Origin: Amycolatopsis thermoflava N1165
GTDB taxonomy: Bacteria > Actinomycetota > Actinomycetes > Mycobacteriales > Pseudonocardiaceae
Reading direction: 5' to 3'
Length of the DNA: 64,000 bases
NCBI RefSeq assembly: GCF_000473265.1
Contig: NZ_KI421511.1
Coordinates: 8,468,415-8,532,414 of the forward strand
Part shown: positions 48,616 through 58,286 of the stretch, one piece after another
How the letters are laid out: each line of letters opens with the position of its first letter
How positions within the stretch are numbered: the first letter of the stretch is position 1
The notes under the pieces: model-generated
Told to the model about the DNA's origin: nothing
The model's database searches: none
What the model saw: the letters and a program-made list of their open reading frames with translations, nothing else
Made by a program: the position numbers and the translations under genes

Positions 48616-49467
48616 GTGGTCGCGGGTATCCCACAATCCCGGGATGGCCCGAGTGGGTGGGATGTCGTTGGCTGGCCGCATGAAAACACACACCAGCACC
48701 GCGGGCGAACCTTCGCCGAACTCGCCCGGCGCCCGACGCCGGTGGCGCGGCTGTCCGAGCTGCCCCGGCGCGACCGTGAGCGCAGCAGCCGCGTCAACGA
48801 CGTGTGGCGCCCGCTCGGACTGCACCACGAGCTGCGCCTGGTCTTCCGCGTCGACGGCGTGTGCTGGGGCGCCGCCGGAATGGTCCGCACGGCCGACTTC
48901 ACCGATCGCGAGGTCGAGTTCCTCACGGCCGTCGCGCCCGCGCTGGCCTGCGCGACCCGCGTCGCCGCCCGTGCGGGCGGCGGGCCGGAGCGGCCCGCGA
49001 TCGTCGTGGTCACCGCGGACGGCGAGGTCCGCGCGGCCACCGCCGCCGCGCGGGAATGGCGCGACGAACTCGACGACATCGCCCCCGGCCGGTTCACGGT
49101 CATGGTGCGGGCGGTGGTCAGCGGCGCCCGCGCCGCGCCGTCCGGCACGTTCGGCGCCCGCGTCCGCGGTTCGCGCGGCGGGTGGATCCTGCTGCGCGCC
49201 GCCCGGCTCGTCTCCGACGACGACGAAACCGCGGTGACCCTGGAGCGCGCGAGCGGCGACGCGCTGGTGGACCTGCTGTTCGCGGCTTACGGGCTCACCC
49301 CGCGCGAACGCGAGATCTGCCGCGAGGTGCTCACTGGAGCGTCCACTGTGGACACCGCGGAGGCGCTCGGGATCTCGGCGCACACGGTGCAGGACCACCT
49401 CAAGGTCGTCTTCGCCAAGGCCGGCGTGCGGATCAGGGGAGAGTCGGCGGCCCGCCTCAGGGGCTAG
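48616..49467 (+). CDS. LuxR-family regulator, N-terminally shortened
   Basis: About 283 residues from a GTG at 48616. The C-terminal helix-turn-helix is complete (YGLTPREREICREVLTGAST, LGISAHTVQDHLKVVFAKAG). The middle (ARRPTPVARLSELPRRDRER, GLHHELRLVFRVDGVCWGAA) follows the usual single-GAF LuxR pattern, but the first 80-100 residues of that family are missing. No in-frame ATG or ribosome site exists, and the start lies 24 bp from the frameshifted cupin gene. It is probably a truncated remnant. Confidence 0.6.
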   Translation: MVAGIPQSRDGPSGWDVVGWPHENTHQHRGRTFAELARRPTPVARLSELPRRDRERSSRVNDVWRPLGLHHELRLVFRVDGVCWGAAGMVRTADFTDREVEFLTAVAPALACATRVAARAGGGPERPAIVVVTADGEVRAATAAAREWRDELDDIAPGRFTVMVRAVVSGARAAPSGTFGARVRGSRGGWILLRAARLVSDDDETAVTLERASGDALVDLLFAAYGLTPREREICREVLTGASTVDTAEALGISAHTVQDHLKVVFAKAGVRIRGESAARLRG

Positions 49468-49527
49468 CGCAATCCGCAGATTGAGATATGCTGTTCGACT
49501 AGTGAAACCTACTGGAGTCGAGGTCTC

Positions 49528-50394
49528 ATGATCGGTTCCGAGCGCAGCCCGGTCCTGTGTCCGGCGGAGAGCGTGACCACCGCGGCGAGCGAACTCGGCG
49601 AGTCGCCGCTGTGGGATCCGGCGGGTGTCTTGTACTGGGTCGACATCCCCGGTCTGCGGCTGCACAACGTCACGCCGTCCGGGTCGGGGGTGTCGGTCGG
49701 GCTGGACGTCCGGGTCAGCGCGGTCGAGCTCGGCCCCGGTGACGACCTGCTGGCGGTCACCGAACGCGGCCTGGCGTGGCTCGACCCGCGCTCGGGCCGG
49801 ACGTCGCCGGTCGTCGAGCTGCCGCTGGAGCCGGGCGCGCGCATGAACGACGCCGCTATCGACCCGCGCGGCCGGTGCTGGGCGGGTTCGGCCACGCACG
49901 ACCACCGGCGGATCGGCTCGCTGTTCTGCGTCGCGGGGCGCAGTGTGGCGGTCGCGGTGCGGGGGCTGGGGATGTCCAACGGCCTCGACTGGTCGCCGGA
50001 CGGGCAGGTGCTGTACCACGTCGACACGGCGGCCGGGAACATCTCGGCGTGGCGTTATCGCCCGGCCACCGGCGAGGTGTCGGGCCGCCGGGTGCTGCGG
50101 CACGTGTCGTCGCGGGTGGGGCTGCCGGACGGGCTGACGGTCGACGCGGAAGGCGCGGTGTGGGTGGCGATCTGGGGCGCCGGCCAGGTGTGGCGGCTGG
50201 ACCCGGTGTCCGGGGAGCGCCTGATGACGGTCGACGTGCCCGCGGCGTGCCCGACGAGCTCCGTGTTCGGCGGGCCGGACCTGGACGTGCTGTACGTGAC
50301 GAGCGCCCGCCAGGACGGGGACGGCGGTCTGCTGTACCGCGCGGAGGTGGGTGTGCGCGGCATCCCGCCGCGCCGGTTCGTGGAGGGTTTCTGA
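49528..50394 (+). CDS. SMP-30/gluconolactonase family protein
   Basis: A 288-residue six-bladed propeller. SELGESPLWDPAGVLYWVDI contains the first metal Glu, ARMNDAAIDPRGRCWAGS the Asn/Asp pair, GMSNGLDWSPDGQVLYHVDT the Asn and Asp, and GLPDGLTVDAEGAVWVAIW the last Asp. These enzymes open sugar-acid lactones with a divalent metal. At the head of the aldarate locus it probably hydrolyses aldarolactones. It converges on gudD across a 262-bp gap in which I see no gene. Confidence 0.85.
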   Translation: MIGSERSPVLCPAESVTTAASELGESPLWDPAGVLYWVDIPGLRLHNVTPSGSGVSVGLDVRVSAVELGPGDDLLAVTERGLAWLDPRSGRTSPVVELPLEPGARMNDAAIDPRGRCWAGSATHDHRRIGSLFCVAGRSVAVAVRGLGMSNGLDWSPDGQVLYHVDTAAGNISAWRYRPATGEVSGRRVLRHVSSRVGLPDGLTVDAEGAVWVAIWGAGQVWRLDPVSGERLMTVDVPAACPTSSVFGGPDLDVLYVTSARQDGDGGLLYRAEVGVRGIPPRRFVEGF

Positions 50395-50656
50395 CGGAGG
50401 CGCCGACGCGGAGACGACGGTCGAGACGGGGCCGTCGCCCCCGCACGAGCTGCTCCGGGCCGGCGGCGCGGACCGACCCGGAGCAGCCCCACGACGTGAC
50501 ACGCGTGGTGGAGCTGGGCGGTGGTCGGGCTGGGTCGCCTCGGGGCGGCCGGTGGGGTGCCGCCCGTGGTGGGGCCGGGCGTCCCGGTCCGGCCGAGGCA
50601 GCCCGTGGCGTCCAACCTGTGGTCGAGCCGGGTCGCCGGGAGGAAGCGGCGCAGAA

Positions 50657-51976
50657 TCAGCGGTCCAGACAGGGCCGCTTCGGGTCGAAGGTCCAGCCCT
50701 CCACCAGGTACTGCATCGCCACGGCGTCGTCGCGGGTGCCCAGGCCGTGGCGGCGGTACAGCTCGTGCGCCTGCTCCACCTGGTCCCAGTCCAGCTCCAC
50801 CCCGAGCCCCGGCCGCTGCGGCACCTCGATCTCGCCGTCCTTGATGCGCAGCGGGTCCCTCGTCAGGCGCTGCCCGTCCTGCCAGATCCAGTGCGTGTCG
50901 ATCGCCGTGATGTCGCCCGGCGCGGCCGCCGCCACGTGGGTGAACATCGCCAGGGACACGTCGAAGTGGTTGTTCGAGTGCGAGCCCCACGTCAGGCCCC
51001 ACGCGTCGCACAGCTGGGCCACCCGCACCGAGCCCGCCATCGTCCAGAAGTGCGGGTCCGCCAGCGGGATGTCCACCGCGTCCGTCCGCACCGCGTGCCC
51101 CAGCTGCCGCCAGTCCGTGGCGATCATGTTCGTCGCGGTGCGCAGGCCGGTCGCGCGCCGGAACTCCGCCATCGTCTCCCGGCCCGAGTAGCCGCCCTCC
51201 GCGCCGCACGGGTCCTCGGCGTAGGACAGCACGTCCTGCAGCGACCGGCCGACCCGGATCGCGTCCGCCAGCAGCCACCCGCCGTTCGGGTCCAGCGTGA
51301 TCCGCGCCTCCGGGAACCGCGCCGCCAGCGCCCGCACCGCCTCGGCCTCCTCCTCGGCGGGCAGCACCCCGCCCTTGAGCTTGAAGTCCCGGAACCCGTA
51401 CCGCGCCTGCGCCGCCTCCGCCAGCCGCACCACGGCCTCCGGCGTCAGCGCCTCCTCGTCCCGCACCCGGAACCACCCGTCACCCGAACCACCGCGGTAC
51501 GGCAGGTCGGTGCGCGTCCGGTCGCCCACGTAGAACAGGTAACCCAGCACCGGCACCCGGTCCCGCTGCCGCCCCTCGCCCAGCAGGTCCGCCACCGGCA
51601 CCTCCAGGTGCTGCCCGAGCAGGTCCAGCAGCGCGGCCTCCAGCGCCGTCACCGCGTGGATCGTCACGCGCAGGTCGAACGTCTGCGCGCCGCGGCCGCC
51701 GGCGTCCCGGTCGGCGAACCGGCGCCGGACCTCGCCCAGCACCGCGTGGTGCCCGCTCACCGGCCTGCCGACGACCAGCGGCACGCAATCCTCCAAAGTG
51801 GACCGGATGCGCTCGCCGCCGGGCACCTCGCCGATCCCGGTGCGGCCCGCGGAATCGGTGAGCACCACCAGGTTCCGGGTGAAGAACGGCGCGTGCGCGC
51901 CGCTGAGGTTGAGCAGCATGCTGTCCTGGCCCGCGACGGGCACCACCCGCATCGCGGTCACCACGGGAACGGTCAT
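50657..51976 (-). CDS. gudD: D-glucarate dehydratase
   Basis: A 439-residue enolase-superfamily dehydratase. FRDFKLKGG carries the base Lys, LDPNGGW and YAEDPCG the metal ligands, ATNMIATDW the next metal/Asn positions, and [16 protein letters not shown] the His of the second base. It removes water from D-glucarate to give 5-keto-4-deoxyglucarate. It is the last gene of the leftward operon MFS-kdgD-dehydrogenase-gudD, starting 12 bp after the dehydrogenase gene. Confidence 0.9.
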   Translation of the reverse strand: MTVPVVTAMRVVPVAGQDSMLLNLSGAHAPFFTRNLVVLTDSAGRTGIGEVPGGERIRSTLEDCVPLVVGRPVSGHHAVLGEVRRRFADRDAGGRGAQTFDLRVTIHAVTALEAALLDLLGQHLEVPVADLLGEGRQRDRVPVLGYLFYVGDRTRTDLPYRGGSGDGWFRVRDEEALTPEAVVRLAEAAQARYGFRDFKLKGGVLPAEEEAEAVRALAARFPEARITLDPNGGWLLADAIRVGRSLQDVLSYAEDPCGAEGGYSGRETMAEFRRATGLRTATNMIATDWRQLGHAVRTDAVDIPLADPHFWTMAGSVRVAQLCDAWGLTWGSHSNNHFDVSLAMFTHVAAAAPGDITAIDTHWIWQDGQRLTRDPLRIKDGEIEVPQRPGLGVELDWDQVEQAHELYRRHGLGTRDDAVAMQYLVEGWTFDPKRPCLDR

Positions 51977-51988
51977 CTCGAAGCCTTC

Positions 51989-53560
51989 CTAGTCGCGCGA
52001 GAGCTCGCCGTCGATCCTGCGCCACACGCCTTCCGGGTTGCCGTCCCACAGCACCGGGGGCAGCAGCGCGGCCGGCACGTCCTGGTAGGCCACCGGGCGC
52101 AGGAACCGCTCGATCGCGAGCGAACCGACCGAGGTGGTGCGGGAGTCGGAGGTCGCCGGGAACGGCCCGCCGTGCACCATCGCGTGCCCGACCTCGACAC
52201 CGGTGGGCCAGCCGTTGAACAGGATCCGTCCGGCCTTGCGCTCCAGCACCGGCAGCAGAGCGGCGGCCAGCGGCTCGTCGGACTCCACCGCGTGCACGGT
52301 CGCGGTCAGCTGCCCCGCCAGTGCCCGCACCACGCCGAGCAGCTCGGCCTGGTCGGCGCACCGCACCACCAGCGAGGTCGCGCCGAACACCTCCTCCTGC
52401 AGCTCGGTGGTGAACCGCGACCCGTCGACGGTCAGCAGCGCCGCGCCACCACAGGCGGCCGACGAACCCGCCTCGCCGCGCGCCAGCTCGACGACACCCG
52501 GCCGCCCGGCCAGCCGGTCCCGGGCGCCGGCGTAGGCACCGGCGATGCCGAGCGTCAGCATCGTCCCGCCCGCGTCGCCGCGCACGGCCTCGGCCGCCGC
52601 GGACACGAACTCGTCCAGCCCGGGCCCCTCGACCGCCAGCACCAGACCGGGATTGGTGCAGAACTGGCCCGCGCCCAGCGTCAGCGACCCGACGAACGCC
52701 GTGCCCAGCTCCGCGCCCCGCGCGGCCAGCGCACCCGGCAGCAGCACCACCGGGTTCACGCTGCTCATCTCGGCGTACACCGGGATCGGCTGCGGCCGGG
52801 AAGCCGCCGCGGAAACCAGCGCCAGCCCCGCGCCCCGCGAGCCGGTGAACCCGACCGCCTGGATCCGCGGATCGGCCACCAGCATCGTGCCCAACTCCGG
52901 CCCGTCGCCGACGAGCAGCGAGAACACGCCCTCCGGCAGCCCGCACGCCACCACCGCCGCCCGCACCGCGGACGCGACCAGCTCGGACGTGCCCAGGTGC
53001 GCGTCGTGCGCCTTGACCACCACCGGGCAGCCCGCGGCGAGCGCGGAGGCCGTGTCGCCACCGGCGACGGAGAACGCCAGCGGGAAGTTGCTCGCGCCGA
53101 ACACCGCGACCGGCCCGAGCGGCACCCGCCGCTGCCGGATGTCCGCGCGCGGCAGGGGAGCGCGGTCCGGCTGGGCCGGGTCGATGCGCGCGCCGTGCCA
53201 GCTGCCCTCGCGCAGCGTCGCGGCGAACAGCCGCAGCTGGCCGGTGGTGCGGGCGACCTCGCCGGTCAGCCGCGCCTGCGGCAGACCCGTCTCCAGCACC
53301 GCCCGCTCCACGATCGGCTCGGCCAGCGCGGTGATCTCGTCCGCGATCCGTTCCAGGAACGCCGCCCGCGTCGCCGAGTCCGTGGCGCGGTAGACGTCGA
53401 ACGCCTCCTCGGCCAGTGCCGCTGCCCGCGAGACCTCCGCCGTGCCGCCGTAGCGGTAACCGGGCGTCAGCTCCTCGCCGGTGCGCGGGTCGCGGGAGAA
53501 CACCTCCTTGCCGGAGCCGGTCACCCGTGCCGCGCCGATGAACATCTCGCCGGTCAGCAT
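51989..53560 (-). CDS. Alpha-ketoglutarate semialdehyde dehydrogenase
   Basis: A 523-residue aldehyde dehydrogenase of the NADP+-type KGSADH class. VAVFGASNFPLAFSVAGGDT, VGFTGSRGAGLALV, EMSSVNPVVLLPGAL and the catalytic Cys in GAGQFCTNPGLV are visible; TELQEEVFGATSLVV follows. The ATG overlaps the kdgD stop by one base. It oxidises 2-oxoglutarate semialdehyde to 2-oxoglutarate, the last step of the oxidative aldarate route. Confidence 0.9.
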   Translation of the reverse strand: MLTGEMFIGAARVTGSGKEVFSRDPRTGEELTPGYRYGGTAEVSRAAALAEEAFDVYRATDSATRAAFLERIADEITALAEPIVERAVLETGLPQARLTGEVARTTGQLRLFAATLREGSWHGARIDPAQPDRAPLPRADIRQRRVPLGPVAVFGASNFPLAFSVAGGDTASALAAGCPVVVKAHDAHLGTSELVASAVRAAVVACGLPEGVFSLLVGDGPELGTMLVADPRIQAVGFTGSRGAGLALVSAAASRPQPIPVYAEMSSVNPVVLLPGALAARGAELGTAFVGSLTLGAGQFCTNPGLVLAVEGPGLDEFVSAAAEAVRGDAGGTMLTLGIAGAYAGARDRLAGRPGVVELARGEAGSSAACGGAALLTVDGSRFTTELQEEVFGATSLVVRCADQAELLGVVRALAGQLTATVHAVESDEPLAAALLPVLERKAGRILFNGWPTGVEVGHAMVHGGPFPATSDSRTTSVGSLAIERFLRPVAYQDVPAALLPPVLWDGNPEGVWRRIDGELSRD

Positions 53561-54489
53561 CAGGCCACCGCCCCCATTGGCTCGACCAGCGCGATCAGCG
53601 TGGTCAGCGCGGCCAGCTCGTCCGGCGTGAGGTCGGTCAGCGGCGGGCGGACCGGCCCGGCCGGGTGGCCGGTGGCGGTCATGCCGGCCTTGACGATGCT
53701 CACCGCGTACCCGGCCTTCCGGTTGCGGATCTCCACATAGGGGAGCACGAACTCCTTCAGCATGCGCCGCACCTCGTCGCGCCGCTCGGCGCGCACCGCG
53801 GCGTAGAAGGCGAGCGCGAACTCGGGCACGAAGTTGAAGATCGCCGACGAGTAGGTCGTGACCCCCAGCTCCAGGTAGGGCAGCGCGAACGTCTCGGCGG
53901 TGGGCAGCCCGCCGATGTAGGTGAGCCGGTCGCCGAGCCGCGCGTGGATCTTCGTGATGGCCTCGACGTCGCCGACGCCGTCCTTGTAGCCGACCAGGTT
54001 CGGGCAGCTCTCCGCCAGGCCGGCCACGGTCTCCGCGGTGTACTTCGCGTTGGCCCGGCTGTAGACGATCACGCCGAGCGAGGTGGCCGCGCAGACCGCG
54101 CGCACGTGCGCGGCGAGGCCGTCCTGGGGCGCCTCGGTGAGGTAGGGCGGGAACAGCAGGACGCCGTCCGCGCCGGCCCGCTCGGCGGCACGGGCGAACT
54201 CGACAGCCGCCGCGGTGCTCTGCCCGGCCGGGGCGACGATCGGCGTGCCCTCCGGGGCGCTCGCCACCGCGGCCCGCACCACACGGTCCACTTCGGACGG
54301 GGTGAGCGAGAAGAACTCCCCGGTCCCGCCCGCCGCGAACAGTCCGGCCACCTCGTACTTGCCCAGCCGGGCGATGTTGTCGCGGTAGGCGGGCTCGTCG
54401 AAGTTCAGCTCGCGGTCGAAGTGCGTGACCGGGAACGACAGCAGGCCGGAGCCCAGCCGCCGAGCCAGCTCGGTCGGGGTGAACGTCAT
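53560..54489 (-). CDS. kdgD: 5-dehydro-4-deoxyglucarate dehydratase
   Basis: A 309-residue DapA-family class I aldolase-like enzyme. [13 protein letters not shown] is the pyruvate/carboxylate loop, [11 protein letters not shown] holds the catalytic Tyr, and [10 protein letters not shown] the Schiff-base Lys. It dehydrates and decarboxylates 5-keto-4-deoxyglucarate to 2-oxoglutarate semialdehyde. ATG at 54489 after GGAGA, overlapping the transporter stop as ATGA. The neighbouring dehydratases and dehydrogenase confirm the role. Confidence 0.9.
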   Translation of the reverse strand: MTFTPTELARRLGSGLLSFPVTHFDRELNFDEPAYRDNIARLGKYEVAGLFAAGGTGEFFSLTPSEVDRVVRAAVASAPEGTPIVAPAGQSTAAAVEFARAAERAGADGVLLFPPYLTEAPQDGLAAHVRAVCAATSLGVIVYSRANAKYTAETVAGLAESCPNLVGYKDGVGDVEAITKIHARLGDRLTYIGGLPTAETFALPYLELGVTTYSSAIFNFVPEFALAFYAAVRAERRDEVRRMLKEFVLPYVEIRNRKAGYAVSIVKAGMTATGHPAGPVRPPLTDLTPDELAALTTLIALVEPMGAVA

Positions 54490-55817
54490 GACTTGTCTCC
54501 AACGGTGTCTCGGAGGGTTACCGGGGGCGCCACGACCCGGTCGCGGCGCAGGAACAGCACGAGGACGGCGGCGGCCAGGCACGCGGCGGCCAGGGCGTAC
54601 AGGCCCCAGGTCACCTCGCCGGTCGCCTCCTTGATCAGGCCGAAGCCGTAGGGCGCGACGAACCCGCCGAGGTTGCCGAGCGAGTTGATGATCGCCACCG
54701 CGGACGCCAGTGCCAGCGGGTGCACGCTGCCCTGCGGGATTGTCCAGAACAGCGGGCTGGCGCTCTTGAAGCCCATCGCCGCGACGCACAGGAACACCAG
54801 CGCGAGCACCGGCGAGACGACCGCCGCGAGGTAGGTGCCCGCCGCGGCGACGACGAGCGCGCCGACCAGCAGCGGCTTGCTGCGGCCCAGCCGGTCCGAG
54901 GCGCGCCCGGTCACGTACATCGCGACCACCGCGCAGATCCACGGCAGCGACGACAGCAGTCCGACGGTGATGTCGTTCGTGCCCTCGATGCGGCGGACGA
55001 TGTTCGGCAGCCAGAACGTGTTCGCGTAGATGGACAGCTGGATCGCGAAGTAGATCACGCAGAAGACCAGGATCTGCGGCTGCACCAGCAGGCGCCAGCG
55101 CGACACCCGGCCGGTGGCGGTGGACCGGCGCGCCTCGTCCTCCCGCTCGATGGCCGCGGTCAGCGCGTGCTGCTCCGGCCCGGTCAGCCACTTCGCGTCG
55201 GTGATCCGGCTGTCCAGCCGCGTGTAGGCGATCAGGCCGACCACGACCGACAGCAGGCCCTCCAGCCCGAACAGCCACTGCCACCCGGCCGCGCCGAGGA
55301 AGCCGTGCAGCGACAGCAGCGGCCCGGACAGCGGACCGGACAACGCGGCGGCGATCGACGAGCCCGCCACGAACAACGCGGTCGCCCGGCCGCGGTGCGA
55401 CGAGGGCAGCCAGCGTGAGAAGAAGTAGATGATCGCGGGGAAGAACCCGGCTTCGGCGGCGCCGAGCAGGAAACGCAGCACGTAGAACGACGTCGGCCCC
55501 TGGACGAACGCCATCGCGGCGGACACCAGGCCCCAGCTGACCATGATCCGGGTCAGCCAGATCTTCGGCCCGTAGCGTTCCATCAGCATGTTGCTGGGCA
55601 GTTCGAAGATCGCGTAGGCGATGAAGAACAGGCCGGCGCCGAGGCCGTAGGCGGCCGCACCGATGCCGACGTCGGCTTCGAGGTGCTCCTGGGCGTAGCC
55701 GATGTTCGAACGGTTGAGCTGGTTGCAGATCAGCATCACGACGAACAGCGGGACCACGCGGCGGAAGACCTTGCCGACCGCGGTGTCCAGCGGACCGCCG
55801 GCGGGGAGGGAGGACAT
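54486..55817 (-). CDS. MFS transporter, ACS type (probable aldarate carrier)
   Basis: A 443-residue MFS protein of the anion:cation symporter family. [24 protein letters not shown] is helix 1 with the conserved [24 protein letters not shown] is helix 4. Relatives carry glucarate, galactarate and other organic anions. It heads the leftward catabolic operon and faces the LysR gene over 101 bp with the shared GCATCCGG element. Confidence 0.86.
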   Translation of the reverse strand: MSSLPAGGPLDTAVGKVFRRVVPLFVVMLICNQLNRSNIGYAQEHLEADVGIGAAAYGLGAGLFFIAYAIFELPSNMLMERYGPKIWLTRIMVSWGLVSAAMAFVQGPTSFYVLRFLLGAAEAGFFPAIIYFFSRWLPSSHRGRATALFVAGSSIAAALSGPLSGPLLSLHGFLGAAGWQWLFGLEGLLSVVVGLIAYTRLDSRITDAKWLTGPEQHALTAAIEREDEARRSTATGRVSRWRLLVQPQILVFCVIYFAIQLSIYANTFWLPNIVRRIEGTNDITVGLLSSLPWICAVVAMYVTGRASDRLGRSKPLLVGALVVAAAGTYLAAVVSPVLALVFLCVAAMGFKSASPLFWTIPQGSVHPLALASAVAIINSLGNLGGFVAPYGFGLIKEATGEVTWGLYALAAACLAAAVLVLFLRRDRVVAPPVTLRDTVGDKS

Positions 55818-55895
55818 CGGTGACCTCTCAGGGAACGGGGTGTTCGGCTCCCCGACGGTAGGTGCCCGGAGCGATACCAGTCCAACACCATTCTT

Positions 55896-55909
55896 GCATC
55901 CGGTGATAC
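55896..55909. promoter_or_regulatory. Candidate LysR binding site of the aldarate locus
   Basis: GCATCCGGTGATAC lies 10 bp before the LysR start in the divergent promoter. It matches 12 of 14 positions of GCATCCGGCGATGC at 27633-27646, which is in the same position relative to another LysR gene. Confidence 0.55.
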
Positions 55910-55918
55910 CTTTTCGAC

Positions 55919-56812
55919 ATGGAGTTCTCGTTCGGCCAGCTCGAGGGCTTCGTCGCCGTCGCCGAGGAGCGTCATTTCGGCCGCGCCGCCGAGCGCCTCT
56001 CGATGACCCAGCCCCCGCTGAGCCGCCAGATCCAGAAGCTGGAGCGGTCAGTCGGCGCGCAGCTGCTGGACCGGGACAGCCGCGGCGTGCGGCTCACTGC
56101 GGCGGGGGAGGCGTTCCTGGTCGACGCGCGGCGGCTGCTCGCGCTCGCCGGGCGCGCCCCGGACTTGGCGCGGCGCATCGCCGCGGGGCAGGCGGGCTCG
56201 ATCCGCATCGGCTTCACGGGGGCGTCGGCCTTCGGCGTGCTCGGCCGGGTGCTCAACACGATCGGCGGGCAGCTGCCGGACCTGCGGGTGGAACTGTCCG
56301 AAATGGTCACCGGGGAACAGGTCGCCGCGCTGGCCAACGGCGAGATCGACCTCGGGCTGGCGCGCCCGCCGTTCGACACCGCCACTTTCGCCTCGCGACC
56401 GGTGCACCGCGAACGGCTCGTGCTGTGCGTGCCGTCCGGGCACCGGCTGGCGGGCGCGGGGCCGGTCCCCGCGGCCGAGCTCGCCAGCGAGCCGCTGATC
56501 ATGCACTCGCCGGTCAAGGCGCGCTACTTCTACGACCTCGTCGTCGGTCTCGTGCCGATCGCGCACCGCAACGTGGTCCACGCGGTCAGCCAGATCCAGA
56601 CGATGATCTGGCTGGTCGCCGCGGGGCGGGGCATCGCGTTCGTGCCCGAGTCGGCGACCCGGATGCGGATCGACGGCGTGGCCTGGGCCGAGATCGACGG
56701 GCTGCCGGACCGGCCGGTCGAGCTGCACCTGCTGTGGGCACGCGAGTCGGCGAACCCGGCACTGTCCACTGTGCTCACCGCGCTCGAACCGCTCACGGCG
56801 GAGCTCGCCTGA
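55919..56812 (+). CDS. LysR-family regulator of the aldarate locus
   Basis: A 297-residue LysR protein with HTH RHFGRAAERLSMTQPPLSRQ and a full effector domain. It lies between two divergent catabolic units (MFS-kdgD-KGSADH-gudD to the left, MFS-dehydratase to the right) and most likely controls both, responding to an aldarate or a pathway intermediate. Its N-terminal part is close to that of the LysR at 27679. Confidence 0.87.
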   Translation: MEFSFGQLEGFVAVAEERHFGRAAERLSMTQPPLSRQIQKLERSVGAQLLDRDSRGVRLTAAGEAFLVDARRLLALAGRAPDLARRIAAGQAGSIRIGFTGASAFGVLGRVLNTIGGQLPDLRVELSEMVTGEQVAALANGEIDLGLARPPFDTATFASRPVHRERLVLCVPSGHRLAGAGPVPAAELASEPLIMHSPVKARYFYDLVVGLVPIAHRNVVHAVSQIQTMIWLVAAGRGIAFVPESATRMRIDGVAWAEIDGLPDRPVELHLLWARESANPALSTVLTALEPLTAELA

Positions 56813-56912
56813 CCCGATGCCCTCCGGGTATCGCGCCATGTCCAAACAGTCTTGGACGGGCATCGGCGAGTCGTCCTAACCTCCTGACACGCTCCAACGC
56901 AGGAGGACGACG

Positions 56913-58286
56913 ATGTCGGAAACCGAGACGGCGCCGGCGGTGGCGAGCACCGCGACCGGACGCCGCCGCATTCCCACCAGGTACCTGGTTCTCAGCCTGA
57001 TCTTCATCATCACCGCGATCAACTACGCCGACCGCAGCAGCCTGTCGATCACCGGCAGCAGCATTTCGGCCGAGCTCGGCTTCAGCACGGTCCAGCTCGG
57101 CTACATCTTCTCCGCGTTCAGCTGGGCTTACGTGCTCGGCCAGCTGCCCGGCGGCGTGCTGCTGGACCGCTTCGGCGCCCGCCGCATCTACGCGCTCAGC
57201 CTCGCGCTGTGGACGGTCGTGACCGCCGCGATCAGCCTGGTCGGCCTGATCACCACGCCGGTGCTGGTCGCGGTCACCATCGTGTTCGCGCTCCGGCTGC
57301 TGCTGGGCGTGTTCGAATCGCCGGCGTTCCCGGCGAACGCGCGCGTGGCGACCACCTGGTTCCCGACCGCCGAACGCGGACGGGCCACCGCGGTGTTCAA
57401 CTCGGCGCAGTACTTCGCGACCGCGTTGTTCGCCCCGGTCATGGGGTGGATCACGCACGAGTTCGGCTGGCGCTGGGTGTTCATCATGCTCGGCGTGCTC
57501 GGGCTGACGCTCGCCGTGGTGTGGTCGCGCTGGATGGACTCGCCGCGCCACCACCGCCGCGTGACCCCGGCCGAGCTGGACACCATGACCACCGGCGGCG
57601 CGCTGGTCGACCTCGACGAAGCCCGCACCCGGGCCGAACAACGCGCCCCGCTGGACCGGCGCACGATCGCGAAGATCTTCTCGACGCGGCCGCTGTGGGG
57701 CGTCTACATCTCGCAGTACGCGGTCAACGCGCTCACCTACTTCTTCATCACGTGGTTCCCGGTCTACCTGGTCGAGGGGCGCGGGTTGTCGTTGCTGGAG
57801 GTGGGGTTCGTGGCCGCGCTGCCCGCGCTGTGCGGGTTCGCCGGCGGCCTGGCGGGCGGATTCGTCTCGGATGCCCTGCTGCGCCGCGGGGCCTCGCTCA
57901 CCGCGGCGCGCAAGATCCCGTCCGTGACCGGGATGGCGCTGGCCACCAGCATCGCGCTGTGCAGCCTGACCGACAGCAGCGCGCTGATCGTCGCGATCAT
58001 GACGCTGGCGTTCTTCGGCAAGGGCCTCGGCGCCCTCGGGTGGGCGATCACCACCGACATCGCGCCGCCGCAGGCAACCAGCTTCGTCGGATCCACGATG
58101 AACGCCTTCGGCAACGCGGCGGGCATCGTCACGCCCATCGTCATCGGCTACACCGTGCAGGCGACCGGTTCCTTCGACACCGCACTGTGGTTCGTCGCCG
58201 CGCACGGTGTCCTCGCCCTCATCGGGTTCGCCGTGATGGGCAAGATCAAGCGCATCGAGTTCGACACCAGGGAGAAGACCGCATGA
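56913..58286 (+). CDS. MFS transporter, glucarate/galactarate type
   Basis: A 457-residue MFS carrier. IITAINYADRSSLSITGSSI and GVLLDRFGARRIYALSL give the family loops; RLLLGVFESPAFPANARVATTWF is helix 4. This is the GudP/GarP-like branch. Its gene overlaps the following dehydratase gene by ATGA, so carrier and enzyme are one unit. A second, different MFS carrier serves the other half of the locus. Confidence 0.87.
   Translation: MSETETAPAVASTATGRRRIPTRYLVLSLIFIITAINYADRSSLSITGSSISAELGFSTVQLGYIFSAFSWAYVLGQLPGGVLLDRFGARRIYALSLALWTVVTAAISLVGLITTPVLVAVTIVFALRLLLGVFESPAFPANARVATTWFPTAERGRATAVFNSAQYFATALFAPVMGWITHEFGWRWVFIMLGVLGLTLAVVWSRWMDSPRHHRRVTPAELDTMTTGGALVDLDEARTRAEQRAPLDRRTIAKIFSTRPLWGVYISQYAVNALTYFFITWFPVYLVEGRGLSLLEVGFVAALPALCGFAGGLAGGFVSDALLRRGASLTAARKIPSVTGMALATSIALCSLTDSSALIVAIMTLAFFGKGLGALGWAITTDIAPPQATSFVGSTMNAFGNAAGIVTPIVIGYTVQATGSFDTALWFVAAHGVLALIGFAVMGKIKRIEFDTREKTA

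Noticed and set aside
48223-50502. A 759-codon minus-strand frame opposite the SMP-30 and LuxR genes
   Set aside because: Only its last 120 residues resemble a protein (the cupin N-terminus). The rest is antisense to well supported genes, so it was reduced to the cupin pseudogene.
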